The notes below the pieces were generated by a model. It searched no databases and had not been told where the DNA came from. It saw only the letters and a list, made by a program, of their open reading frames with translations. This document shows positions 9,053-17,806 of a stretch of DNA of 64,000 nt, in pieces (positions within the stretch are counted from its first letter, which is position 1; each line of letters starts with the position of its first letter). Position numbers and translations under genes: made by a program. The DNA comes from Fibrobacter sp. UWB10 (lineage in GTDB: Bacteria; Fibrobacterota; Fibrobacteria; Fibrobacterales; Fibrobacteraceae): NCBI RefSeq assembly GCF_900182935.1, contig NZ_FXUE01000005.1, forward strand, positions 186,001-250,000. The letters are read 5' to 3'.

Positions 9053-11095
9053 ATGAGCACCACATACGCACAAAAGTCCTCTACCGTCCAAAAGGTTGCA
9101 GGTTCCAAAGCCGCCTCGCTTTTCGATTCATCTTCTCAAAGTGAATCTCTACAGCGCAAAGCCAATATGGCCAACAACGCTGTCCAGCGAGAAGAATCCC
9201 CGCGACCGAACAACACGGGAATGCCGGACAATTTAAAGTCTGGTATCGAGAGTCTTTCAGGATTTTCGATGGACGATGTGCGTGTGCATTACAACAGTTC
9301 AAAACCCACTACCGTGCAAGCACTCGCCTACACGCAAGGAACCGACATTCACGTAGCTCCCGGCCAAGAAAAGCACCTACCACACGAAGCATGGCATGTA
9401 GCGCAACAAATGGCCGGTCGCGTTTCACCCACCACGAATATTAACGGTATGCCGGTGAATGACAATGCTTCGCTAGAGCATGAAGCCGATGTGATGGGAG
9501 ACAGAGCAATTTCACCAAATATTTCGAAAAACAATGAATTAACAAGCTATCATCCACACAACAATACGATGGTAGTGGGCAGCGTATCCCAATTTGTTGG
9601 CCAATGGGAAAAAGAAGGCCAACTTGAGAAGTGGTCAAATTTGAGAAGTGGGGTCAGATGGTATAGGTATTCCGATAATGGTAGATGGTATAGGAATTCC
9701 GACAATGGTAGATGGTATAAGAATCCTGATTATAATAAAATATGGTATAGAATAGAAAACGAAGAAGCTATTCCTCAACAATTAAAAAAAAGCTATAAAG
9801 CATATTGCGGGAAAAAGTTATCAAGGGAAATCTGGGTAAAAATTCATGAGCTATGGGCAAACTCTGAGTTGAAAAAAGAAGGATGTCCCAAATTCGGAAT
9901 GGAAGTTGAACTTGATAGAAACCGCTTAAATGGTTCTAAACATGGTTTTCAAGTAGCAGAAAACACCCCAGAAGAAAACTTTAAAGCAAAGAGTCTTTTT
10001 TCTATCGCAGATGGCCTTGTTGACGTCACCTTTGATACAGATACAAATTACGATACACAAAAAAGGAATCCGAGCGAGTTAGTGATAGAGTTAGTCTTTG
10101 ACGCTCTAAAAATTCCTTTATATGATGATTTATACGCAATCGGAGAAAACATAGCATTAGAAATTCAAGATTTGACTTATGCCTATATTGAAAGAAAAAG
10201 AAATCAAGATATTGGAAAAGGGAAAATTACGCCAATCAATGTTGCTACAGATCACAACAAAACAATAATAGACAAAGATAAACTTGTTACATTTGGCATT
10301 CATGTGACAGCAGCATGTCCTTTGAGAAATATATTTAAAGTAAAAAAACCTGAGGCCAAAAGTACTACTGGTTTAAGCCATAATGCTAGAGAATTTTTTC
10401 AAGTACCATCTGGAATGAATCCAAAAGACGTATACAATTTTTATTACCTCCCATTAAAGGCTGATGAGCAACAAGAAATAAAAAATTGTTTTGATCATGA
10501 ATCTTTTTTATTCCCACAGACCGAAACGTTTAAGAAGGAATTAAAAGATTTAATATCTAAGCATACTCCAACACCAACAGAGCATGATTTAAACGATGAT
10601 GTACAAGCATTTTTTGATATTATAAACTCCTTTAACAAAGATTCCTCAAAAGATGACCCCAAATCTACAATGAGCATAATGAATAGAACCAGTTTTGGAA
10701 AAATATTTTCCTTAATGTCCCCTATATCACAGCAACAAGTTATTTTAAATTTCGACAATAAAGTAGATCAATTTTATTACGGAAAACAGGACTATAGAGT
10801 CGACAAACAAGGACTTTATACGTATTTAACCAAATTGTTTAATACAATCAACACAATCAACATCGACCCCGCCTATACCGTCCAATGCATTAATTCAGAC
10901 CCCACTTATGTTGCTGCAGAGCATGAAAAGTATGGCATTTCTGGCTTAGGAGACTCAACAGAATCAATCAATCAGGAAGAATGTCCCATTTTTGAATTTC
11001 GAGGTTTATTCGACTTCAATGGTAAAAAAATCGATAAGTTTCCAGAATTCATACAAAATATAGCTAATCTTTTTTTGGATAAAGGCATACGATAG
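9053..11095 (+). CDS. eCIS_core (DUF4157) effector with possible amidoligase-like C-terminus
   Basis: Putative cargo toxin of 680 residues. Residues 1-46 are the shared leader; 50-152 are the eCIS_core domain with a metalloprotease-like HEAWH at 111-115 and EHEAD at 142-146. Residues 200-234 hold three WYR/WYK repeats (DNGRWYRNSDNGRWY). From about 277 the C-terminus reads KFGMEVELDR, PSELVIELV, FGIHVTAACPL (413-424) and IFEFRGLF (646-653). That order resembles the amidoligase / glutamine-synthetase-fold family, but this is a weak, motif-level match. The C-terminal part is much richer in A+T than the eCIS genes, suggesting separate acquisition. No immunity gene follows. Confidence 0.7.
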   Translation: MSTTYAQKSSTVQKVAGSKAASLFDSSSQSESLQRKANMANNAVQREESPRPNNTGMPDNLKSGIESLSGFSMDDVRVHYNSSKPTTVQALAYTQGTDIHVAPGQEKHLPHEAWHVAQQMAGRVSPTTNINGMPVNDNASLEHEADVMGDRAISPNISKNNELTSYHPHNNTMVVGSVSQFVGQWEKEGQLEKWSNLRSGVRWYRYSDNGRWYRNSDNGRWYKNPDYNKIWYRIENEEAIPQQLKKSYKAYCGKKLSREIWVKIHELWANSELKKEGCPKFGMEVELDRNRLNGSKHGFQVAENTPEENFKAKSLFSIADGLVDVTFDTDTNYDTQKRNPSELVIELVFDALKIPLYDDLYAIGENIALEIQDLTYAYIERKRNQDIGKGKITPINVATDHNKTIIDKDKLVTFGIHVTAACPLRNIFKVKKPEAKSTTGLSHNAREFFQVPSGMNPKDVYNFYYLPLKADEQQEIKNCFDHESFLFPQTETFKKELKDLISKHTPTPTEHDLNDDVQAFFDIINSFNKDSSKDDPKSTMSIMNRTSFGKIFSLMSPISQQQVILNFDNKVDQFYYGKQDYRVDKQGLYTYLTKLFNTINTINIDPAYTVQCINSDPTYVAAEHEKYGISGLGDSTESINQEECPIFEFRGLFDFNGKKIDKFPEFIQNIANLFLDKGIR

Positions 11096-11566
11096 GATTT
11101 TTCACTCTCCTTCAAAATATGCAACTTGTCAAATAAGCAATAATGGAAAAATAATAGATAATATTATCCGTAAAAAGAAAAAACTTGACATATATAACAA
11201 ATATACTATCCTGCGATTTACAGCAGGGAGTACGGTCATTTGCCAACCACTTCTTGTAAAATTCATTCAAAAGAACCTTGTCAACCTTCGGAAATGTAGA
11301 ACAAATTAGAATACAGGTATTTATTTTCTATACAAATTTTCAAACTTCAACTCATTCTGCATATAATTTCATACGTATTTTTGACAAAATTGCAGTATAT
11401 TACAAAATAAACAATTGATAAAAATTATATAACAATACATTGTTAGTTCCAATCACATATTAACAATAGTCATTTTATTCATATTCCAACAAATTACCGC
11501 CCCCCCCAAAAAAAATTTTTTTGAGTCTAATTCGAAAAAAAACAAACAATATTTTACAAAGAACAC
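11096..11566 (+). other. AT-rich gap between the two eCIS cargo genes
   Basis: Noncoding stretch of 471 bp, strongly AT-rich and without a plausible gene. It has a TTGACA at 11185-11190 with TATCCT at 11207-11212 (16-bp spacing), a possible promoter, and a run of C then A then T at 11503-11521. No terminator hairpin or insertion sequence end was recognised. It may be the scar of a lost or exchanged effector gene. Confidence 0.4.
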
Positions 11567-12766
11567 ATGATTACCTATATTCCAAAACAAGTCATTGTAC
11601 AAAAGGCGGACACGACCACCGCATCCACCGTTCTTGATTCATCTTCCCAAAATGAAGCCCTCCAGCGCAAAGCGGATATGACCAGCAACGCAGCCCAGCG
11701 TGCAGCCCCACCACGTCCGAATAACACAGGAATGCCAGACAATTTGAAATCTGGTATCGAGAGCCTTTCCGGGTTCTCGATGGACGATGTGCGTGTGCAT
11801 TACAACAGCTCTAAACCCGCTACCGTGCAGGCCCTCGCTTACACGCAAGGGACCGACATTCACGTAGCCCCCTGTCAAGAAAAGCACCTACCGCACGAAG
11901 CATGGCACGTCGCTCAGCAAATGGCCGGCCGTGTATCACCCACCACGAATATCAACGGAATGCCTGTCAACGACAATGCTGCGTTAGAGCATGAAGCCGA
12001 TGTCATGGGAGAAAAGGCTGTGCAATGTAAAGGGACCTTAAGCAACAGCTCCGCATATGTTGCCTGTAGCTCTAGAACAATACAACGCGAAATATTAAAA
12101 TTAAAGCCTACAAAAGTTACCATTGCCCCCGCTATTGAAAATACAGGCGAAGGATCCAACACAATCAATCAACAAAAGCCTGCAAATGGCACTTATGGTG
12201 CTGGACAAGATACGACATTTCACCACATATTTCCTAAATCTAAATTAAAAGAACACGCAAGAAACATCGAAATCGCTTATCAAAAAGTACAAGATTTGCC
12301 CATAAAAAACACATTTCGCAAGCAAATGACACAATTGCGAGATCTTTGTATTAATAATAATAGTGCTAACAAATTTTATTGGCGATGTGGAACCGGTTTT
12401 TTCGGATATCCATCCACTTTTAGGAATGATGACCCAGACGACAGTGAAGAAACAAAATGTCCTTCAGGAATGAATGCAGATCTTTTTTACACAGCCCAAG
12501 TCATCCGCAATTATGATTTAATAAATTTTTCAAACGATGTTACATCCAATCAATTAGACACCGTAAATATAGAAAAATGCATTAAAAACGAAAAAAAGCT
12601 TGAAAACCACGAAACTGTATACGCAACGATTCCATTTGGTCTACCCAATCCCGACTGGAAAAGGGACGCACAAGGAAAATTCGGTATAAAAGGATCCGAT
12701 CTAACTCTGATAAAAAACAACTACAGCAAATATTTACAATCATCAACCCCTGGAAAAAAGAAATAA
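11567..12766 (+). CDS. eCIS_core (DUF4157) effector with HNH nuclease-like C-terminus
   Basis: Second putative cargo toxin, 399 residues. The leader is diverged (MITYIPKQVIVQKADTTT, then LDSSSQNEALQRKAD), but residues 48-150 are almost identical to the eCIS_core of the preceding cargo protein, with HEAWH at 110-114 and EHEAD at 141-145. The C-terminus contains TTFHHIFPKSKLKEH (217-231); HHIFPK is a hallmark of HNH / beta-beta-alpha-metal nucleases, and a WRCGTGF segment follows. Predicted to cleave nucleic acid in the target cell. No immunity gene is adjacent, as expected for eCIS cargo rather than contact-dependent toxins. The nuclease call is good but untested by profile search. Confidence 0.75.
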   Translation: MITYIPKQVIVQKADTTTASTVLDSSSQNEALQRKADMTSNAAQRAAPPRPNNTGMPDNLKSGIESLSGFSMDDVRVHYNSSKPATVQALAYTQGTDIHVAPCQEKHLPHEAWHVAQQMAGRVSPTTNINGMPVNDNAALEHEADVMGEKAVQCKGTLSNSSAYVACSSRTIQREILKLKPTKVTIAPAIENTGEGSNTINQQKPANGTYGAGQDTTFHHIFPKSKLKEHARNIEIAYQKVQDLPIKNTFRKQMTQLRDLCINNNSANKFYWRCGTGFFGYPSTFRNDDPDDSEETKCPSGMNADLFYTAQVIRNYDLINFSNDVTSNQLDTVNIEKCIKNEKKLENHETVYATIPFGLPNPDWKRDAQGKFGIKGSDLTLIKNNYSKYLQSSTPGKKK

Positions 12767-13126
12767 ACGTTTTCAAAAGTCTTTTTTACATATGCACCAT
12801 AAAATCGTATATATCGTCAATCCACCCTTTCCCAAATAACCTTTTCTTCAATACAAACAAAGACTTCACTCCGTCCATCTTGATAGTTTTTCCTATAAGA
12901 ACAAGCAACGGACTTTCAAAATGCGGTCTGCAACGAGCAACATGCATAGCAAAACCGAAATAAACTAATGCAAAGGCAACAATCCTTGGTTTCGGCCTGC
13001 ACTCAAGGATGGTAAAAAATCAGATTACGTATTCGCTTTCATTTGAAGAAAATCCGCGCAAACCATCGCGCAGTAAGTTTGCAAGGGTTCTGATTTCGCA
13101 GTCTGTATTTTTACAAACCGATTTCA
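12767..13126. other. Intergenic region after the eCIS cargo genes
   Basis: About 360 bp between the second cargo gene and the end of the NERD gene. Short frames exist, but none has a good start, codon use like its neighbours or recognisable content. No clear terminator was found after the cargo gene. Confidence 0.4.
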
Positions 13127-14044
13127 TCAAACCAATTTGCCATAATTATCGCATTTTTCGCAACCAACTACAAATGATTCGTTGTACCTACGAATCGAAA
13201 GACCCCCTCCACACTTTTGACATTTAAAATTTATCTTTTTCGCGGAGCCACATCCTTTGCAAACCAGTTCATAACATTTCAAAGAACTATTGTAAGCAAT
13301 CGAATAAACCTGGCCACAAGCATCACACTTCGGAACATTTACACACTCAATCTCCCGATAAACAGGCTTCACATGATGTAAACCAACTATATACCGTATA
13401 GTCTTTTCCAAATCTTCTTCAGGTAGAATATAAGTCGGATCTCGATTCAACAAAACATTTTTAATCGTATCACGATTTTTATAAGTCTCATTTATTTCAA
13501 GAATTCTATTCGGAATTAAATCCGCTTTTAAAACATTTTTGCAATAATCTCCACTATTTGGAGGGTAATCAATTATTCCCGAATCAGAAATGGCAACAAG
13601 AGTATGAATTGGCATAGTCAAGAATCCACCCTGCTTATTCAACCATTTTTGTCTCAAGTTCTCACGATTATCTTGAAGAAGCTTTCGCAAAGCATCTCCC
13701 TGCATTTCCGCTTGCATCATAGGACTCTTTGTCCCAATCCATTTTTGTTCCTTTTGTTCAAAGACGCTCCACTGCAGATTTTCATCAAATTTCAAATGAG
13801 TATTACAGGTTTTTGATTCTATTACAATAAAACAGTATTTTGTCACGACAAGATGATCTATTTGAAAATATCCCTTGTCATTAACAGTTTTTATATAGAG
13901 ATTGTTTAAAACATAAATTTCCTGATTGTCAAAAAATTTCCTTTGTAAATAAAAGGCCATCTGTTTTTCCGATTTATAGCCTTTTTTTGAACGACAATCC
14001 AAAAACTCATCATTTACAAGATTTTCAAGTTCCTTGACAATCAT
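13127..14044 (-). CDS. NERD domain protein with C-terminal zinc ribbons
   Basis: 305 residues. Residues 20-120 form a nuclease-related domain (NERD): QIDHLVV at 61-67 and IESKTC at 75-80 supply the D...ExK pattern of the PD-(D/E)XK superfold. The C-terminus has paired cysteines CDACG, CKGCG, CQKCGG and CEKC, enough for two zinc ribbons. NERD proteins are often membrane-free DNA-processing or stress proteins of unknown substrate. It lies alone between the eCIS cargo and bioB, transcribed towards the cargo. Low GC suggests it is part of the accessory segment. Confidence 0.75.
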   Translation of the reverse strand: MIVKELENLVNDEFLDCRSKKGYKSEKQMAFYLQRKFFDNQEIYVLNNLYIKTVNDKGYFQIDHLVVTKYCFIVIESKTCNTHLKFDENLQWSVFEQKEQKWIGTKSPMMQAEMQGDALRKLLQDNRENLRQKWLNKQGGFLTMPIHTLVAISDSGIIDYPPNSGDYCKNVLKADLIPNRILEINETYKNRDTIKNVLLNRDPTYILPEEDLEKTIRYIVGLHHVKPVYREIECVNVPKCDACGQVYSIAYNSSLKCYELVCKGCGSAKKINFKCQKCGGGLSIRRYNESFVVGCEKCDNYGKLV

Positions 14045-14222
14045 TTAGTTCATCCATTTACAACTTTGCCACGCACAATCGCAAAAAAAACGTTCTCAGT
14101 TGAGATTTTCCTTACAGACATTGCTTTATACCCCGAAATCTAATAAAATTATCAAAATTCCGCAACCATCCCCCTCCCAACATATTTTCTATATTTACGC
14201 CCGTTTTTAAAGGAGCGTAAAT
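14045..14222 (+). promoter_or_regulatory. Promoter and ribosome binding site of bioB
   Basis: The divergent region between the NERD gene and bioB has TTTTCTATATTTACG near 14187-14201 with a TATATTTA -10 element, and AAAGGAGCG as a strong Shine-Dalgarno six bases before the bioB ATG. No biotin-operator-like palindrome was recognised. Confidence 0.5.
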
Positions 14223-15194
14223 ATGTCCTTTATTCAAGACCTTAAAGAAAAAGTGTTGGGCGGCTACGAGATTACCCGCGAAGAGGCAGTCCAGCTTTTG
14301 AGCGAAGACTTGCAGGAACTCTGCGATGCAGCCAACGAAATTCGCGAAAAATTTCACGGCAACGATTTTGACTTTTGCTCTATCGTGAATGCACGCAGCG
14401 GGCGTTGCTCTGAAAACTGCAAGTACTGCGCCCAGAGCAGCTACTACCACACCGGAGCCCCCGAATACAAGCTCCTCAGCGCCGACGAAATTGTTGAAGA
14501 CGCCAAGAAGAAAGAAGCCGCAGGTATTCCGCGTTACTCCATCGTGACCTCGGGCCGCACGCTTTCAAACCGCGATGTAGAACAGATTAGCGAAGCCATT
14601 CGCCGCCTCAAGAAAGAAACCAAGCTTTCCGTATGCCTTTCGGCAGGGCTCTTGAACAGAGAACAGTTCGACAAGTTGAAAGAAGCAGGCCTCACCCGCT
14701 TCCACAACAACCTGGAAACTTACCGCAGGCACTTCCCCGACGTGTGCACCACGCATACCTACGATGACAAGATCGGCGCACTGCAAAACGCCCTTGCCGC
14801 AGGTCTCGAAATCTGCAGCGGCGGCATCATGGGCCTCGGCGAAACCATGGAAGACCGTATCGACATGTGCTTGGACCTCCGCAAACTCGGCGTCAAGTCC
14901 ACGCCGGTGAACGTGCTGAACGCCATCCCGGGCACGCCCTACGAGAATCTTCCGAAGCTCACGAACGACGAATTCTGCCGCATCGTAGCCATTTACAGAT
15001 TCATCAACCCGAAGGCATTCATCCGCCTCGCTGGCGGCCGCGGCGTTCTCGGCGACGACGGCAAACGCGCTTTCAAGAGCGGCGCCAACGCAGCCATCAC
15101 CGACGACATGCTCACCACAGCAGGCGTCAACAGCTGCAAGGACTTCGAGCTCGTTAAAGGCCTCGGCTTTACCCCGCACGGGTTTATCGGCTAA
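14223..15194 (+). CDS. bioB: Biotin synthase
   Basis: Radical SAM enzyme inserting sulfur into dethiobiotin, the last step of biotin synthesis. The SAM cluster cysteines are in CSENCKYCAQ (Cys62, 66, 69). SIVNARSGR precedes them, SSYYH follows, and NVLNAIPGTP and RLAGGRG further down are typical of BioB. The 323-residue length is normal. Strong Shine-Dalgarno AAAGGAG. No other bio genes are adjacent. Two short perfect hairpins follow the stop (15196-15214 and 15233-15256, the latter with a GAAA loop) but lack a T-run. Confidence 0.95.
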   Translation: MSFIQDLKEKVLGGYEITREEAVQLLSEDLQELCDAANEIREKFHGNDFDFCSIVNARSGRCSENCKYCAQSSYYHTGAPEYKLLSADEIVEDAKKKEAAGIPRYSIVTSGRTLSNRDVEQISEAIRRLKKETKLSVCLSAGLLNREQFDKLKEAGLTRFHNNLETYRRHFPDVCTTHTYDDKIGALQNALAAGLEICSGGIMGLGETMEDRIDMCLDLRKLGVKSTPVNVLNAIPGTPYENLPKLTNDEFCRIVAIYRFINPKAFIRLAGGRGVLGDDGKRAFKSGANAAITDDMLTTAGVNSCKDFELVKGLGFTPHGFIG

Positions 15195-15266
15195 TATATT
15201 CCAACTTGGAATATCGAAAACAAAGAAAATCGTACCACTTTAGAAATAAAGTGGTATATTAATGAT

Positions 15267-15373
15267 TGAGCCCTTCTGGTGGATAAGAAGCGCCGGCATC
15301 GCAGCCGTTCCAGTCAGCAATCGCGAGCCGCAAGTCTCTAGACGAGACAGACCCACCAGAGCGGCTTTTTTTA
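15267..15373 (+). ncRNA. Candidate structured small RNA with own terminator
   Basis: About 105 nt between bioB and a convergent gene. TATATT at 15255-15260 can serve as its -10. TCTGGTGG (15275-15282) pairs with CCACCAGA (15353-15360), extended by GCC/GGC outside, enclosing smaller hairpins CGGC-GCCG and GTCTC-tagac-GAGAC. The closing stem runs straight into seven Ts, so the end looks like an intrinsic terminator. It lacks the GGAAGGAAGC core of SRP RNA and any tRNA features. Family unknown. Confidence 0.5.
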
Positions 15374-16483
15374 TTTTATCTTGAAAATTCGACCGACAGA
15401 ATTGTCGACCGCAAGCTTGAACACAAGCGCCACCACAAAAGTCGTAAAGAACACGGCAAGTGCATAGCCGCCGTAATACCCGGCCGCCGTCAAGAACGTT
15501 TCAGACCCGCTGAACGTCTGCACGAGCGAATTGCGCCAAGCGCCGGTTTCGTTAATGACAAGCTGGTGGAACAGGTAAATGGCGAAGGTGCAAGAACCAA
15601 AGAAATTAATTACCAAGGCAAGCTTACCCTCTTTTTTGACAAGTGAGCCAATGGCATAAACCAGCAGGAACATTCCCACCGCCGTCACAAAGCAAGGCGT
15701 ACATTGAAGCCAGCGGAAACGGTTATTGCCGTAGTTGTACTGTTCGAACATGTAAATCTGCGCGCCAAATTTGACCATAAAGCCAGCAAGATACAGGCCC
15801 GCGCCCACGGCGGCAAGCTTTAAACGCTGCGGCATCTGCTGAAGATCAAACTTCTTGACCCATAAAGAAAGCTCGTAGCCCAGAATCAAGAATATGGTGC
15901 AATAGCCCCACAGGTATTTTTCGATATCGAGCATGCTCATTCTAAAGAAATACTGCACATCGGCAATCACGGCACCACCCACCGCAACTGCAAGCAACAA
16001 GCGGCGCAGTTTGTTCTTTTCGGGCGAATCTTGGCAAATAAAAGCAAGCATCGGGAAAAAGAAAACAAAAGACATGTAGGTACAAATGTACCACAGATGG
16101 TCACCAGGCGAAAGCCTGAATACAAAGCGCCCGAGATAATCCCAATCGGCATCGGCAAGCGACGGCACCGACTGCGCAAAATAGCGGTAAATAATGCTGA
16201 TTAGAATAAACAGGATTGTCGGGATGTAAATGGTTTTCGCAAACGATTTTAATTTGTACTTGAAAGTCGCCGCAATATCAGAATCCTGCTTGACGCGGCC
16301 AAAAAAGAAAAATCCTGTCACCAGCAAGAACAGCGGAACATCGTCGGCAATCATCGTAGAAATCGCGAGCCGCCCCTTCACAAGCGTTTCACCAAACGAA
16401 ACTCCAAGCTGACTATGCGCCATAATCACAAGCAATATGGCAACAATCCGGACCAATTCTATCGAAGGATTCTTTTTTTTCAT
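15371..16483 (-). CDS. Acyltransferase 3 family membrane protein
   Basis: 370-residue multi-pass membrane protein of the acyltransferase 3 (OafA/WecH-like) family, which O-acylates surface glycans. The N-terminus SIELVRIVAILLVIMAHSQ carries the family's first helix ending in the conserved His. About ten hydrophobic helices follow, with the DHLWYICTYMSFVFFFPML segment typical of the family near residues 131-149. It stands alone and ends facing the small RNA candidate. The substrate cannot be told from sequence. Confidence 0.85.
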   Translation of the reverse strand: MKKKNPSIELVRIVAILLVIMAHSQLGVSFGETLVKGRLAISTMIADDVPLFLLVTGFFFFGRVKQDSDIAATFKYKLKSFAKTIYIPTILFILISIIYRYFAQSVPSLADADWDYLGRFVFRLSPGDHLWYICTYMSFVFFFPMLAFICQDSPEKNKLRRLLLAVAVGGAVIADVQYFFRMSMLDIEKYLWGYCTIFLILGYELSLWVKKFDLQQMPQRLKLAAVGAGLYLAGFMVKFGAQIYMFEQYNYGNNRFRWLQCTPCFVTAVGMFLLVYAIGSLVKKEGKLALVINFFGSCTFAIYLFHQLVINETGAWRNSLVQTFSGSETFLTAAGYYGGYALAVFFTTFVVALVFKLAVDNSVGRIFKIK

Positions 16484-16519
16484 ATTAATTCATTCAGCAA
16501 GATTAGGTATAAAAGATAA

Positions 16520-17737
16520 TCAATCGCTAAAGTAGCCGCGTAAACTGTAAATCAAGTTGACAGAAATTCGGCCGTCTTCGATCCAATCATCATCTAAGCC
16601 CCAGTCATAGCGCACCATCAGGGACAGCCAATGTGCCTTGGACTTAGACGCCAACAGATTGTACCCGATATCGCCGCCCAGATACCAGCCTTCAAAATCC
16701 CTATCATGGCCCCATCCCCAGACAACATCGACGAACAAGCCCTTGCTCTGCGAAAACCGGTGCATAGATTCAAACGCCCACCTCGATTTTGTTTCTCCAA
16801 AGGATCCCGCATAATCCAAGCCCACACTCCAAGAATGATAGGGCAAAAATCCCCACACATAGTCGATACGCAAATTCGGATACCAGTTACCATAAAGGTC
16901 CTTGGCGCCCATCGCCACATCTATTCCGTTGTATTCAGAAAGATAACACAGAAGGTCCCAGACAAAACCAGCAAAGAAACCATCAATGGATTTTGCAGAT
17001 GCTGTCGCACGACACCTCGACTCATGGGTATTTGCATAATCTTTTACTTCGACATCGGGGCTCTCGGACCACACATCCGGATTCATCACCTGGCTGGTTA
17101 ACGACAAGAAAATGACTTCCAAATCTTCGCCCGGCATGAATTTTTTATGCGCACCCTTGACGACCTTGGAACCTTCCACGCGAACCATTCCCAGCCAATA
17201 GGCATCTTTCAACTTCACTAGGTACATCTGGAGTCTGACGGGACTCTTCTCAGAAAGTTTGTATCCAAGTACACCAAGAGCCTTTTGCGTATTCCGGCTC
17301 GCAAGATTCGCCATTTTGTCGTCAGCACCAATGAACTCGGAGTCCATAAAAAACACTTCGTGCTGTCTTTCACTTTCGTAAACTTGGGAGGCATATCCGA
17401 AAGATTTCGAAAGCATCGATTCCACAGCTTCGTCGGCGTCATCCATATTCGCGATTACAACAGAATCTTCTTCAATCTGACCGTTTTGAAGAATCATTTT
17501 CATCTGTATGGTACGCTTCGCCGGTCCAGTTGCAGAGAAAGAAACCCCAAAGTTCTTGTTTTTCTCACTAGGAACATGCCCTAATTCCGCCAAATAGACC
17601 GTCGCCATTGCCCGGAGTTTTTTCGCCGAAAGGTCCCACGAGCCGTCGGCATCCCCTTCAATAACTTGAACATCCGCAGCACCTGCGAATACAACAAAGA
17701 ACGCAAACAAAATAAAAGTACGGGCAATCAACGACAT
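16520..17737 (-). CDS. Secreted protein of unknown function, probable beta-barrel C-terminus
   Basis: I do not recognise this family. From the ATG at 17737 it has 405 residues: a signal peptide (MSLIARTFILFAFFVVFAGA), a first half with alternating alpha/beta character resembling a periplasmic nucleotide- or stress-type domain, and a last third rich in aromatic, alternating strands ending in NLIYSLRGYFSD, like outer membrane strands. A longer start at 17764 lies inside the carB terminator stem, so 17737 was chosen. Expression could depend on readthrough past that terminator. Confidence 0.65.
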   Translation of the reverse strand: MSLIARTFILFAFFVVFAGAADVQVIEGDADGSWDLSAKKLRAMATVYLAELGHVPSEKNKNFGVSFSATGPAKRTIQMKMILQNGQIEEDSVVIANMDDADEAVESMLSKSFGYASQVYESERQHEVFFMDSEFIGADDKMANLASRNTQKALGVLGYKLSEKSPVRLQMYLVKLKDAYWLGMVRVEGSKVVKGAHKKFMPGEDLEVIFLSLTSQVMNPDVWSESPDVEVKDYANTHESRCRATASAKSIDGFFAGFVWDLLCYLSEYNGIDVAMGAKDLYGNWYPNLRIDYVWGFLPYHSWSVGLDYAGSFGETKSRWAFESMHRFSQSKGLFVDVVWGWGHDRDFEGWYLGGDIGYNLLASKSKAHWLSLMVRYDWGLDDDWIEDGRISVNLIYSLRGYFSD

Positions 17738-17740
17738 GGT

Positions 17741-17778
17741 GCAAAAATACAAAAAGGACTGCATCGCTGCAGTCCTTT
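17741..17778 (-). terminator. Intrinsic terminator of carB
   Basis: AAAGGACTGCA / TGCAGTCCTTT is an 11-bp perfect stem with a 4-nt loop (17753-17778), followed on the minus strand by TTTTTGTATTTTTG. It ends the carB transcript 30 bp after its stop. Confidence 0.9.
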
Positions 17779-17806
17779 ATAATTGCGTTAACACGCTCTC
17801 AAGAAA

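Noticed and set aside
3-12766. Prophage or type VI secretion system
   Set aside because: The eCIS-type ATPase, CIS_TMP-like protein and eCIS_core cargo fit an extracellular injection system; no TssJLM, phage lysis, capsid or integrase genes are seen, though upstream sequence is not available.
13009-13227. 72-codon frame MVKNQITYS
   Set aside because: Overlaps the end of the NERD gene antisense, has no ribosome binding site and no recognisable content.
15267-15373. Signal recognition particle RNA
   Set aside because: The conserved GGAAGGAAGC-type core is missing despite a fitting length and closing stem.
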